Assembly: GCA_949592205.1 (NCBI GenBank)
Contig: CATIUR010000006.1
Location: 10,867,001-10,931,000 of the forward strand
Length of the DNA: 64,000 nucleotides
Source of the DNA: Helichrysum umbraculigerum
Lineage: Eukaryota > Streptophyta > Magnoliopsida > Asterales > Asteraceae
Reading direction: 5' to 3'
The notes under the pieces: generated by a model
What the model was told of the DNA's origin: nothing
Databases searched by the model: none
The model's input: the letters and a program-made list of their open reading frames with translations, nothing else
Position numbers and translations under genes: made by a program
Shown: positions 45,689 to 56,547 of the stretch, piece after piece
Position numbering within the stretch: position 1 is the stretch's first letter
Layout of the letters: every line of letters begins with the position of its first letter

Positions 45689-47587
45689 TCATGAATATAG
45701 ACATTGATTAGGAATCCCTGTCTCTTTCATTGCAGTATACAAGCTTTGGTATTCTAAATTCTCAGACGTACTAGCTCTGGATTGATGCCTAGTTTGAACC
45801 GGAGTATTAATATAACCGATGATGTTTTCAACGGGATGATTCTTACTCGTTCTAGTTGAAGCAACAGGCTCAACCGAAATCTCATCTTCTAAGTTAGTAC
45901 CAATCTCTTCCAATGAAGGTACATCTTCCGTACGAGCAGAAGATATCCTTAAGTGTTTCAAAGGAGTAAGTATATCATCAAACTTTGTAGGAAGATCATC
46001 AAGATCTTCTGTTTCTTGAGACTTATCCTCTGAAGGTTGTTGTGACTCACTTGTAGAAGCTTTATCTGAGTCAACATTAGTCTTAATTCCAGACTGTTGA
46101 ACACTTGATGTTGAAGTATGACCAGTATCCACATCTTCAGACACTAAATGTTCAGCTATCTCTGAATCACTGACATAGTCACTAATAGGAACTTTAAATG
46201 ATGCAAAAAGATCAGAATAGTCAAATTGCCAATCTAAGCCCTTATGAACATCAGGTGAGTAGCTCGTAACCTCAATATTATAAACTACCTCCAAACGTCC
46301 TGTGACTTTATTAAAGACTCTCTTGTTTGGCGAATTGGGCATATAACCTAGGAAAAATCTTTCGTCAGCCTTCTCACCAAATTTTGCTTGATGCCCAGTC
46401 TTTAATATGGTGCATGAAACTCCAAAGGGTTCAAACCCCTTTAAGTTAGGTTTAATATTGTTCAAAAGCTCATAACAAGTCTTGTTATGTCTCTTAACCG
46501 TAAGAACTCTATTAAGAACATAACATGTTGTATTCACTGCTTCTGCCCAAAAGATGACCTGAAGCTTTGAATCAGCAAGCATTGTTCTTGCAGCTTCAAT
46601 CAACGTTCTATTTTTCCTTTCAGCAACACCATTCTGTTGAGGTTCATAAGGTGCACTGAATTGATGTAATATCCCTTTGCTTAAGCAATAGATATTCAAC
46701 GTTGAATTCTTAAATTCTGTTCCATTGTCACTACGAATACGCTTCACTCTCTTTTTATAGACATTCTCTACTAGATCAAAGAACTCAATTAGAATTCCAG
46801 GAGTTTCATCCTTTGATCCCAAAAAGAATACCCATGAGAATCTAGAATAATCATCTGTGACAACCAAACAGTACCATTTGCCACCTATACTTCTCTTGCT
46901 TATAGGGCCAAAGAGATCCATATGTATCAATTCAAATGGCGAGGAGATAGAGTTTTCAGTCTTAGGTCTGTGTGGTTTCTTGTGCTGCTTTCCTTTCATG
47001 CAAGGAACACACTTATCCTCAGACTCGAAACGTTTTTGTGGTACACCGAGAACCAAACCATTTTTGGTTATATAATTCATCTTTCTCCAGTTTAGGTGTG
47101 CCATTCTCCTATGCCATAATAATGCGTCTGTTTCCGAAGCCTTGGATAATAAGTAGGTAGACACCATTGAAGAGTTAGGAACACCCATGTTGATAGCATA
47201 GATGTCCTTCTTCCTTGACGCCCTCATCAATATCCATTCATCAGGAATTTTGAAACCTGGCTTCAGGACTAAGGCTTCCTTTTCATTAAAATAAACTGGA
47301 TGACCTTTATCACAGACTTGGGAAACACTCACTAGGTTGTGAGTTAGTTCTTCAACGTAGTTCACATCCTCAAGAGTCAAAGTTCCATTTGAAACTTTTC
47401 CTTTTCCCGAAATTACTCCTCCTTTATCTCCTGCAAAATTTACTTTTTGCTTGAGACTCTCCTTGAAGTCCTTCAGTAGACTTCTTTCTCCGGTCATGTG
47501 CCTCGAGCATCCACTGTCTACATACCACCAGCTGTCCTTGTTCGCAGCATGCTCCTGCACATAACACAAAACATGATCAGTTGTCAA
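45689..47587 (-). pseudogene. Copia protease and integrase
   Basis: Open frame of 632 codons. It starts near the protease motif W-Y-V-D-S-G-C-S-R-H-M-T-G, then the GAG-pre-integrase finger (W-H-R-R-M-A-H and C-V-P-C-M-K-G-K), then the integrase core with H-M-D-L-F-G-P, D-D-Y-S-R-F and N-G-V-A-E-R-K-N. A Ser/Glu-rich linker follows (about 46150-45800). It overlaps the preceding gag frame by 11 nt in a different frame (47577/47587), so a frameshift separates gag from pol, by mutation or possibly programmed. Confidence 0.92.
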
Positions 47588-49508
47588 GAGGGACCCAAGA
47601 CATTACGGTCTTGGTTTGTCCCTTATCATCAACAAACTTAAGCTCTTTAAAATAACCATCCTTCCCATCTGGAGCTTTGGTTACTTTCGAAGTAGCTTGA
47701 GTTTGTGGACGATCAGCCTTAAGAGGTGAATTTGAGGATAACCTCCTAGGCACATAATTATGAGCTCTATTATGATAATTATAATTAAACTCATGTGATC
47801 GCGAAGTAGTACCACTCTCATAATGACTATGGCCTCTACTTGGAGTTCTAAACCTCGACGGTGTCACATCCCTAGGCTTATAGACAGAATTATCACTTTG
47901 AGTATATGGCCGTTTAGGTTTAGGTGGGGAGACACTATGTTTACCGTCTCTTTTAAGAATGTTAACAGGTTTATTACCTAACTTATGTTTGGTATCTAAC
48001 CTATCTACAGTCATACTAGAGTCGGTCTGTGTCTTTTCATCAATCACAAGCTTATGTGGTGTTTCAGGCTTTTTGTTAGGACAACACAAAGCCACGTGTC
48101 CCTTTTGGTGACACTTGAAACATGACATCTGCTTGCGTGATTTAGGAACTTTTGCATTACCACTCGGAGTCTTAGGCACTAAAGATTCAAGTATTTGTTC
48201 CTTATTAACCTTATCATCAGTCTTAGCATCGTTAATCACTCCACTCGATACAAACTGTATTTTGGTGAAATGAGACACCTTACTATTTTCTGATAATTGG
48301 TTCTTAATAACATCCTTCTGTGCCCCTGACTGTTCTGGTTTATCAATTACTGTAATCTCAGGATTAACATCAGACATTTCAGAATCTTCAGGAATAGGGG
48401 TGTAATTGGCATTATAAGGAGGGGATACATCATTGTAACCTATCCCAGTTTTGTCCTTTACACTTCGTTGAGCATCTAACATTTTATCCATTTGAGATGT
48501 CCTAAAATTCTCAAGTTTACGGTTTTGCTCAACTAATCTTAAATTAAGATTCACTATTTCCTGATCCTTACTAGCAATTGTCTCATTTAAGTCTTTAATA
48601 TTCATATAGAGACCATCTATGATAACAGATTTTTCACTTATGGTATCTCTAAGTTTTGTTCTATCCGAGGCATCAGACTTAATTTTATCTTTTAAGGCCT
48701 GTTTATCATCACTTAATCTACGAATATCCATAATGGCTTGATCAAGTTCAGATATAACAGTCTTATAGGATTCCTTATCCACATTTAATTGTGATGACAA
48801 ATTGCTATTTGACACAGTTAAAACACTATTCTGAGATTGTAAATCAGTAACTAAGTAACAAACATCAGCAAGATTAAGAATATCTAAACATACCCTCTTC
48901 TTGTCAGTTTGTACTTCAGCCATGCGTGCCATGAATTCTTCAGGACTCATATCTGGAGTTGAATCCATATATAGCACGTCATCATCACTTGCCTTCACTT
49001 CAGACTCAGGCACCTCTACTCTCTGTTCCATATCAGTGGGCATGTAGGACACTTATCCAGCAGTTGTCTCTTCGATCTCGGCCATCAAGGCTTCCTCAGA
49101 ATGAGCTTTCCAATCATAAGAGCCATCCAACTACTTCACCACTAAGGCTTTGGAAGCAAGAGTACTTCCCGAACCTTGTTTTCCTTGTGCTTCTACTTTA
49201 GGTCTTTGGCATTCTCTAGCAAAATGACCAACACCCTGACAGTTAAAGCATCTGACCTTGGTTTTATCAAACCCTGATCTATTGCCCAACACTTTTCTAC
49301 CAGTTCTCTTGAGGAAATTTTTAACTTTTCTTGAAACCAATGCTAACATCTCTTGAAGTTCCAATTCCTCAACATAATCCGGATCTATCTGTTCATAATC
49401 CTCGTCAAATAGAACAGGATCATTGATCTTTCCCTCTATGTAATTTTCATATGATGCCACAAAGGAAGCAAGAACAGACAGTTGTTGTTCAGCAGATTTC
49501 ACACTCAT
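47577..49508 (-). pseudogene. Copia gag, C-terminal part with two zinc knuckles
   Basis: Two frames in one phase (49508-49131 and 49052-47577) separated by two in-frame stops near 49128 and 49057. Knuckle 1, C-F-N-C-Q-G-V-G-H-F-A-R-E-C, lies near 49245; knuckle 2, C-F-K-C-H-Q-K-G-H-V-A, near 48115. Between them is a long helical, coiled-coil-like segment (I-I-D-G-L-Y-M-N-I-K-D-L-N-E-T-I and similar heptads). Two knuckles so far apart are unusual but fit a large SIRE-type gag. Confidence 0.85.
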
Positions 49509-50388
49509 TTCTGATGCTCTAGAGGTGACTTCTCAGAATTCTTTCCCTTTGTCTCATCACTAGAGGAGGAAATAAAGCATAGATCTTCAGAAATCATTTC
49601 TCCATTTTCACCAGTATCACCAACTAGCAGTGCAGTTGTCGAACTAGAGGACGCAGTCGAAAGATTTGTCTTTCCATGATATAACCCAGGGTTCTGAACC
49701 TGATCAGAATCACTATCTCTTGACTTTCTGGAGAAATCATAACCTTTCATCTTGTCAATGACTTGCTCTAAGGTCATAGTAGAATACCTGGTTTCGTTAT
49801 CCTTAATCATAACGCCATACATTTCCCATTTAGAAGGCAAACCCTCAAGAAACTTGTCGGTTTTAGCTACTTCTTCTTCAACAATCTCATGGTATTCCAG
49901 TTCACTTAGCAGATGGTAGAAACGTGTGACATAGGCATCAAGATCTTCTCCTTTTAAAGCTTTAAACATAGTAAACTGCTTTTTGAGAAGACTCCTCTTG
50001 CCAGCTCTCACTTGTGGACTTCCCTCACCTCTTTTCTCTAGAGCTTCCCAGAGCGTTCTAGCAGTATGAAAGACTTCAGTTGATGAGCGATCTCTTTAGG
50101 AAGACACATCTTTATGCATGAATGTGCTTTATTTTCATTTATGTATTCTTCCTTCTGTTGATCACTCATTTTCGGATAGGTAAGAACCACAGTGGCATTT
50201 TGAACAGTTTGAGTAGGTGCGGTGTATCCATTCTTGATACACATCCAGATTGACAGGTCATGGAATCTACAGTAAGATTCAAATCTGTACTTCCAATTGT
50301 AGTAATCCTCGATCCTCAACAACTTAGGTGGAACGTTTGATTTTCCCACCTCGTGGTCCATTTCGATCATTCTACTTAAGTCAGACAT
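49505..50388 (-). pseudogene. Copia gag, N-terminal part
   Basis: ATG at 50388 (M-S-D-L-S-R-M-I-E-M-D), open to 50038, then a frameshift into 50011-49505. The content (Y-N-W-K-Y-R-F-E-S-Y-C near the start; L-K-K-Q-F-T-M-F-K, Y-V-T-R-F-Y-H-L-L and F-L-E-G-L-P-S-K-W later) matches the gag domain of plant copia elements (UBN2/DUF4219 type). A second frameshift near 49505 leads into the zinc-knuckle part. The in-frame extension upstream to 50478 is leader sequence. Confidence 0.85.
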
Positions 50389-50816
50389 CTTAAAACGTAA
50401 AGTAAAACTGTTTCGCGAATTCAAAACAACTCGATTCGCAAGACTCAGTTCAACTCGCAATCTCAACTCGACTCGCAAGTCTCAGTTCGGATTGCTGTGA
50501 TGTCGATTCGCAAGCGATTTCGATTCGCGAGAGATCTCGTTCGACTCGCAAGTCTCAGTTCGACTCGCTAGTTCAAATCGGTTCGCAGGCTACGCTGAAA
50601 CCCTAATCTCGACTCGCGAAACGGCTGGAAAACCCGAAAAAACAAAAATTCAAGGTATGTTTACGATTTAAACAGGAGATTTCGATCGTAAACTAATCCT
50701 TGAATGTACAGAGAATGATTTTGATCGTTAATATGTACTAATGCACGTATAAACGATCCGAATCACAACGCAATTATCACTAAAACTCTCGAACAATCTC
50801 GTATTTAGCCCGAAAG
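50389..50816 (-). other. Copia 5' leader with CTCGC/GCGAG motif cluster
   Basis: Untranslated leader between primer site and gag. About 50410-50620 holds many copies of ACTCGC, ATTCGC and inverted forms, also present in the LTR and in the spacer before the accessory gene. No frame explains the repetition. Confidence 0.6.
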
Positions 50817-50828
50817 CTCTGATACCAG
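50817..50828 (-). other. Primer-binding site, initiator Met-tRNA (copia)
   Basis: On the minus strand TGGTATCAGAGC follows the 5' LTR end after one base. It fixes the orientation of the element. Confidence 0.92.
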
Positions 50829-50829
50829 A

Positions 50830-51413
50830 TGTAAGTCCCTAGTTCTTAGGATCGATAACTTCGTTATCTTTAGTATTAAGGTGCGGAATCCCTCAATACG
50901 GTGTTATCTTACTAATAACGAGTAAGTTCACAATTGCGTATATTAAAGCTTAACTTTAAACGATAAAACGTCAAAGTCTAGCCGTTAGGTTAAGCTTTCT
51001 CTGATTTTCTGAGTTCGCAGATGTGGAATATCGAATGCCAAAGTTTTGTTTTTCACGAATGAAAAACCTTTAAATATGTCAGTTCGTCTCGGCTCGCATG
51101 GGCCAGCGAGTTCGGTCCAACTCGCAGCCCAAGCCCAATACTGAGCTCGGCTCGCCAGACTAATGTTCCACGAGTTCAGTTCTCATCTTCCAGCTCGATT
51201 CGCTGCGACTTGAGATCTCGACTCGCCTTGCACAAAACGTATATATTTATTTTGTATTTAATAATTCGTCTAACTTAACAAAATAATATGTTTAACGAAT
51301 ATTACTAACAAAACAAATATTTATTTACAAATCTAAACCAATGTACAAACGTAATAATAATTACACAAGTCCTATTTCAAGCTAGATCTGTTGTCACAAT
51401 CTATGTCTCAACA
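50830..51413 (-). repeat. Copia 5' LTR (right copy)
   Basis: 584 bp, the same length as the left copy, with roughly ten differences by eye, several at CpG sites. The CTCGC/GCGAG cluster is at about 51070-51230. Confidence 0.9.
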
Positions 51414-51554
51414 GTGATCTTACTTGACATTGTATACATGATTAGAATGTAATAAACTAGATATGAGAATCTAACTCGGGTTTTGGTTGTGTTCTCAGGT
51501 AAACCGAAGACTCGGTAAAATAAGATCTCTGAGTGGAGACTGTCATCGTCAAGG

Positions 51555-52000
51555 GTGAGTGGATCAATGACTCTCAGTCTAAATTAGTTGTAACAATCTG
51601 GTTACAACGGGTAAACTTGGTTTTACTGCTTATACTGTAATGTTTACATATTGCCATGAGAATTGTGGATTATGTGAATTGTTCAGAGGTCAACATGGAT
51701 TGAGTTTGGGTACTATTACTTGGACAACATAAGTGCTTTACACATGTGTTGTCTATTGAAATTGTGTTGTCGGTAGTAAAAGTACCAAACTATCGGTTAG
51801 ATCACTGAATTGGCCTTCAGTTGGTTGTAAGTGTTACTTGGGGGCCACCGCGGCAGTAGGGTACCTCAATGACCACCGATCCTCTTGGAAGCTAGTTGTT
51901 TATGATGCTTAGCTCTAAACAAATGTTAATATGAGTTAGGTTGATGGTTATAGATCTATTCACTTAGCTTTGTGCTAATTCCCTCCTTACTTCTTGCATG
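51555..52000 (+). promoter_or_regulatory. Candidate LTR intron with hairpin (interrupted solo LTR)
   Basis: GTGAGT at 51555-51560; TTCAC then hairpin TTAGC-TTTGT-GCTAA (51964-51978), then a pyrimidine-rich stretch. The position aligned with the acceptor reads GCATG instead of GCAGG, so the acceptor is lost here. Spacing matches the other families. Confidence 0.4.
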
Positions 52001-52467
52001 TTAAACTTTAGATTGTGGGTGGGCAAGAAGTTGATTTTGGATTGGAATGTTTGACGGCTCCCACTCTGATTTGGATAAATGTGTTGATAATCTAACATTA
52101 TGTTTTGAGAATTGTATAACACCTAAAACTTATGGTTTGTAGTAATTGTGAGGAATTAGACTAAGGATCATGTTATGTGGATTGCACTTTTAAAATGTAA
52201 TTATATGCAATCTAAGATGTGTTTATTTAATTAGGCGCTTCCGATATGTTTTGCAAAAAAAAAAAATGGACTTGAAATTAGAGGGTGTTATAAGTACGTA
52301 GTTTTCAAATTTTTAGTTATAAAGGGAAAATATGGATTTTCCTTTTCTTAGAAAAGTTTTTTGGAAAACTCGTATTTGAACACATTTTCTATTTTTCAAG
52401 TTTTTCTTAGAAAATTTACTAGAAAAGTGGAGGAATTTTCCGTAACTAAACGCACCCCTAATGCTTC

Positions 52468-53137
52468 TTTTATAATTCTCATTTTAACAATTCTCATAAA
52501 TCAGATGATCAAGATTTTCAGCAAGATTACTTAATTAATACCGATGTAATTCCTTGAATTAAGAATCACAAAGTTTTCTGAAAGCAATTTAGAGTATGGC
52601 TAGTGTCAAATATACCTTGCTTTGTGCTGATCAATCACTTCCACTTCATTTAGCTCTGATAGACGATAGTGAGGAAACCAACTAATTTTGGGGCTGAACT
52701 GTGGGTCAAATATTAGTTTAAAAGGTATTAGTTCACCAATTAAACTCAACATAGTATATGCACCACCTATAACTCTATAAGTAGGTAAAACAATGGAGAA
52801 TAAATGAATATAATCAAATAAACTTACTTGTATACAATGTATGTTTGTCCTTGTGTTGACAAAGCATTTGAATCCTTCATAATCCCAACATAAATCATTA
52901 TAGAAAACATAAGTTGCAATTAAAAATAAAATGTTATAACTAAAATCATAAACGTTAAACCTAAAGATGGAGAGAAACCACCATGATTTTCTAGTAGACA
53001 CATGTAAAATTAAATAATTTATTGTAACAGAAAACGGATGACCAAATCACCAGATAGAAAAAATCACCAAATAGAAAGTCGTACCTTTATTCATGTATTA
53101 ATGCCGTGGTAGAAATCGATTCCAATTTCTATACCAC
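52468..53137 (-). other. Spacer with one good candidate exon
   Basis: On the minus strand 52616-52774 is open between acceptor TACTTATAG and donor GCAAG|GTATAT. It encodes V-I-G-G-A-Y-T-M-L-S-L-I-G-E-L-I-P-F-K and onward to E-V-E-V-I-D-Q-H-K-A-R. The frame stays open upstream to 53001 but the extension is AT-biased. Protein-like but unrecognised. It could be part of the same minus-strand gene as fragments at the left end of the window, split by the nest. The rest shows nothing. Confidence 0.3.
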
Positions 53138-53526
53138 TGTCACACCCCGCCAAACGGTAATTACAATTAGTGAGAGTAGTTTGCGGAAGCTTAGTGACGT
53201 GGTGGGGCTGCGAGCAGTAATACAACTAATAGATACATACATCCAGAGCATATGGTTATTGCAGAACGAAATAGTTTAAGATGCCATTAGTTAAAGTTTT
53301 ACAAAAGGTTACAACTTAAAAAGTTGTAACAGTAATAGTAGTAGTAGTGTTAAAACAATATTTTACAAAATTACATAACACAAAAGTAGATTTCATAAAT
53401 ATGACCACAATGAATTGCGGTTATATGAAGGAAATCCCGTTGTCCCAAAAGTAGTGGCATCCTAACAAGTCCAGGGTTGTCCGTCCTGATATGCGTGCAG
53501 TTTCTTACTTACGCTGCTAATTCCTG

Positions 53527-54402
53527 AAAAACATAGAGAAATCGTCAACAAAATTGTTGAGTGAATTCACAGGTTTGTATGTAGTGTAGTGGTTTATACC
53601 TCGTAAAATAGTTGTAGTGTAGGAAACACAAGTTTATCAATTAAGAGAAATATTTCCTAAAGTAATAGTTCGTAGGAAACACGGGTTATTTAATTAAAAA
53701 TAACATTTGCCAAAATAATAGTAGTTGTCTGTTGTGTAGGAAACACAAGTTATTTCAAGTATGAATAACATTTCCCAAATAATAATTTGTAAGAAACACA
53801 GGTTAATCCAATCAAGACATAACATTTCCTAAATCGTTGCTAGTAGGAAACACGGGTTAATCTAACTAAATATCAACATTTCCAAAGTAGTTGCTCGTAG
53901 GAAATCACTTCCTAAATAGTAGTTTTGTGGGAATACTTAGACGGTGATCCCTCGAAAGGTGAGCTAAACCTGACAAGTTAAAGTAACGCGACCTAACCCT
54001 ATAACCAAACCACGACCAGCAGTAGTTGTTTGCCAAATAGGACCTGTAAGTATACGCTCCAAAACTGTGTGAGGGTCGTCACGGCGATAGTACTATCCGT
54101 ATACTCAGTGGCTAGAGTCACCTAGCTAATGGTTATAGTCTGTAGCCATAAGGACTTTTATGCACTACATCGTAAGCCTAGGTCCATACTAGGATTCGTT
54201 ATCTAGTTCCCAAAAATAGTATGAAAACAGCATTTCATAAATAGTAGTTCAAATAATCGTATGAAACATCATTTCATAAATAGTTTGAGTAAATACATAC
54301 AGTATTTAAATCAGTTATTGCATGCAGTAGCAAAGCAATTGCTATGTTTTTCACCCCAGGTTTTAAAAGCATTAAAACAGTGAAAAGGGGCTGTGAACTC
54401 AT
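53527..54402 (-). promoter_or_regulatory. Candidate LTR intron with covarying hairpin (third family)
   Basis: On the minus strand: ATGAGT at 54402 where A and B have GTGAGT (donor lost), followed by the shared block AGCCCC. Near the end come ATTCAC, hairpin TCAACA-ATTT-TGTTGA (53545-53560), a T-rich stretch and TTCAG, 37 nt after CAC. The intron body is expanded by a minisatellite. Confidence 0.4.
53618..53925 (-). repeat. Minisatellite around GTAGGAAACAC, about six units
   Basis: Units of 45-70 bp start with GTAGGAAACAC(A/G) near 53620, 53671, 53738, 53790 (GTAAGAAACAC), 53852 and 53896. Most continue with a GGTTA or AAGTT block and end with ACATTTCC. Diverged copies, imperfect period. Confidence 0.8.
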
Positions 54403-54698
54403 TGTAGATGCGTAGATGTGATAGCTAGCGGTGGAGAGTCGTGTAGCCCGAGGTACGTCAACCTATACGATGTAAACGTATTAACATAAGTGATTGATTA
54501 TTTGTCGAATCACGTTAATAGTTTGTTTGTGTTGAAGAAATCGTTGATTCCTTAATTTGTACTGTTCGTTGGTGACGATGTTTTGAAATACAATTAATAT
54601 TTCTCGATGCGTAATCTTGTTAAGTATATATATACATGTATGTAGTTGTGTATATATATATATCGTTTCGTTTCCTTTGGGCATATATATAATCGTCA

Positions 54699-54730
<32 letters not shown>

Positions 54731-54824
54731 AATATACTTGTCGTATATTTTAAATCGTACGTTTGTTAAACGTGTTTTCGGTCCAAAAATCGTCATATAT
54801 ATATATATATATGGTTTATCGTTC

Positions 54825-54828
<4 letters not shown>

Positions 54829-54890
<62 letters not shown>
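54829..54890. repeat. (AT)n microsatellite
   Basis: About 30 uninterrupted AT units, with shorter runs at about 54698-54722 and 54797-54811. A 73-codon plus frame here (54763-54984) is only the repeat read as Y-I. Confidence 0.95.
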
Positions 54891-54893
<3 letters not shown>

Positions 54894-55307
54894 TCACCGT
54901 CTAAAAATATATACATACCCAATTAAAGTTTGTACCAAAACTTCAACTCGTTCAAAATATATTTCGTTTATATATTCCAAATAATTATTTCCGTTCTAAC
55001 ATTTGTCAAAATTTTATAAAGTTAAATATTCGTTTTCGTTTATAATTACTCGATCCAAAGTATTAACTCGAGTTGCGTTTATGTTATAAAATTACACGGT
55101 CCGAACGCTCAGCCCATTATTCATTTGGGCCCAAAATTACACGATCCATTTTAATTAACTAATCCGGCCCAATAAAAAAATAATAGTTTTGACCCAAATA
55201 AAATCGTGGTTAATTCGGCCCATTAACTAAATCAAATGTCCGGCCCGTTAACATTTAAAACCAATCGACCCAATATAAAACTTAACCCATTGGGCCCATT
55301 AATGAAA

Positions 55308-55560
55308 CAAAACCCGTTCGGGTTTGTAATGGGGTAACCCGTTCGGGTTGGCCTCCAACCCGTCCGGGTTGTGAGGTTGACCCGTTTGGGTCCTTCTTGT
55401 TTTACCCGACTCTATCTCGTTTGTTTACTTAGCCCAATATACAAGGGCCCATTAACTGGTTCGGCCCAAAAGAGATTACACCCGTGTGGGTTTTAAAAGT
55501 GACCCGGTTGGGTTAGGGGCTCACCCGTACGGGTTGGGCTTCCCACCCGTCCGGTTGGGC
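55308..55560 (-). repeat. AACCCGTTCGGGTT palindrome cluster (third family)
   Basis: Eight copies of a palindrome of the form ACCCG-NN-CGGGT (AACCCGTTCGGGTT, CACCCGTACGGGTT, ACCCGTCCGGGTT, ACACCCGTGTGGGTT and weaker forms) within 250 bp, mixed with GGCCCA/TGGGCC. It is the GC-rich island of an otherwise AT-rich LTR and analogous in position to the clusters in T1, A and B. Confidence 0.85.
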
Positions 55561-56547
55561 TTCGGCCCAGCTATCCTCTGTTTCTGTTTCCAGTTTTTAG
55601 CTCGATATCGAAACATGTTTTTGCTATATTTCGAATGGTATTCGTTTTCATATGTTTGATAAATACATCACACAAGTTCTACACCATTATTTCACATTCT
55701 ATAACTCATTACACTTTTAGTTTTCAAAGTTTCATATTTTCATCTTCGTTATCATCACCATCAAGTTTTCATATCATCATCATACACATAATTATAATAC
55801 AAGAATCATAATAATAATTGAAGATTAATATCAGTAAGTGATATGGAGAAAGTTTTTCTTACAAAAGTTTTAGAGATGGATGGTGATGATGACTTCAATT
55901 GATGATGATGATGAAGATGGTGTTGTTTTTGATTTTGTTCTTGCCTTTTTGTTTCCTGCTATTGCTTCCAGTTACTTGAATACACCGAGAAGAAATGAAG
56001 TAGAAATGTAGATGTGAATTATTGTAGGTTGTTGGCTTGAGTTTGTGGAGAAAGTGAGTATATAAAGAAATATATAGGATGAGTATGGTTCACAACAGAA
56101 GTCTGTCTCCAATTATTTGAGTCAGGTTGGGTTATTATTAATCCGTTAATTTCGGGTACGGATATAATTAGTGCAATTTTTCATTTAAATTTCGTAATTA
56201 TATTTTGAGGTATTTCTCCAAATACTTTAATATGAAGAGGAAAAATAATACTTTTATTATTTTTGACCTTTGGGTACGTTTTGTATTTGTTTCTGTTCGT
56301 ACGATACGTTTTATCTGCCGATTCTCATATGATCATCTGTCGAATCTCAGATGATCATCTGTCTTTGTTTAGCCGATCATCTATATTTGTTTAGCCGATC
56401 ATTTTTTGTAATACTTTTTGTCCAAAAGTTTTGGGCTCGCTAGACTTATCTCACATCATTAGTGTAGTTAAAATTTGTGCAGGGAATTAGCGTAAGAAAT
56501 GCATGAAATTAAGTATAATTATATACCTAATTTGGAGGAGTGTCACA

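Larger units (their letters stand above)
17308..51413 (-). mobile_element. Giant Ty1/copia element (SIRE/Maximus-like), host of elements A and B
   Basis: Minus-oriented element. The LTRs are 584 bp each (5' 50830-51413, 3' 17308-17891), start TGTTGAGACATAG and end CTTACA on the coding strand. Flanking GTGCT (17303-17307) and GTGAT (51414-51418) differ at one base. Without elements A and B it is about 14.7 kb, very long for copia but in the range known for the SIRE/Maximus lineage, which carries an extra frame after pol. Order on the minus strand: LTR, primer site, gag, protease-integrase, RT-RNase H, 2.5 kb non-coding, accessory gene, polypurine tract, LTR. Gag-pol is broken by frameshifts and stops. 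Lineage assignment is inferred. Confidence 0.85.
8197..52292 (+). mobile_element. Ty3-type solo LTR, split into three pieces
   Basis: Pieces 8197-8615, 16442-17307 and 51414-52292 join into one LTR of about 2.15 kb. It starts CTAACATCC and ends GGGTGTTATA, like the LTR of T1, with which it shares many blocks (the 8340-8500 region resembles 8750-8910; 51495-51610 resembles 9650-9770). Flanking 5-mers GGTAC (8192-8196) and AGTAC (52293-52297) differ at one base. No internal region is present, so the parent was reduced by LTR-LTR recombination. It was then hit by T1 and by the copia element. It contains five hairpin repeats at 16893-17222. Confidence 0.8.
8007..52467. mobile_element. Foldback DNA element, outermost layer of the nest
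   Basis: The left arm GAAGCATTTAGGGCGCTTTT (8007 onward) and the inverse of the right arm, GAAGCATTAGGGGTGCGTTT (ending 52467), are inverted copies. They continue through TTAGTTA(T/C)GGAAAA and, further in, AGAAAATGTGTTCAAATA. Only about 190 bp (8007-8196) and 175 bp (52293-52467) belong to this element; everything between is later insertion. The ends resemble hAT or PIF/Harbinger MITEs that start with a GGTTACGGAAAA-like motif. A target duplication could not be assigned, because the flanking GAAGCAT is itself inverted. Confidence 0.6.
53138..56547 (-). mobile_element. Ty3-type solo LTR, third family
   Basis: A 3.4-kb LTR in minus orientation: coding-strand start TGTGACACTCC (56547) and end GGCGGGGTGTGACA (53138). 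Flanking ACCAC (53133-53137) and ATCAC (56548-56552) differ at one base. No internal region. It carries the same modules as A and B: GTAAG near 55862, a palindrome cluster (55308-55560), a donor-like ATGAGT at 54402, the hairpin (53545-53560) and CAG at 53524-53526. It also has a minisatellite (53618-53925) and long AT runs. Confidence 0.82.

Noticed and set aside
54763..54984. 73-codon plus frame
   Set aside because: It is an AT microsatellite read as alternating Tyr and Ile.
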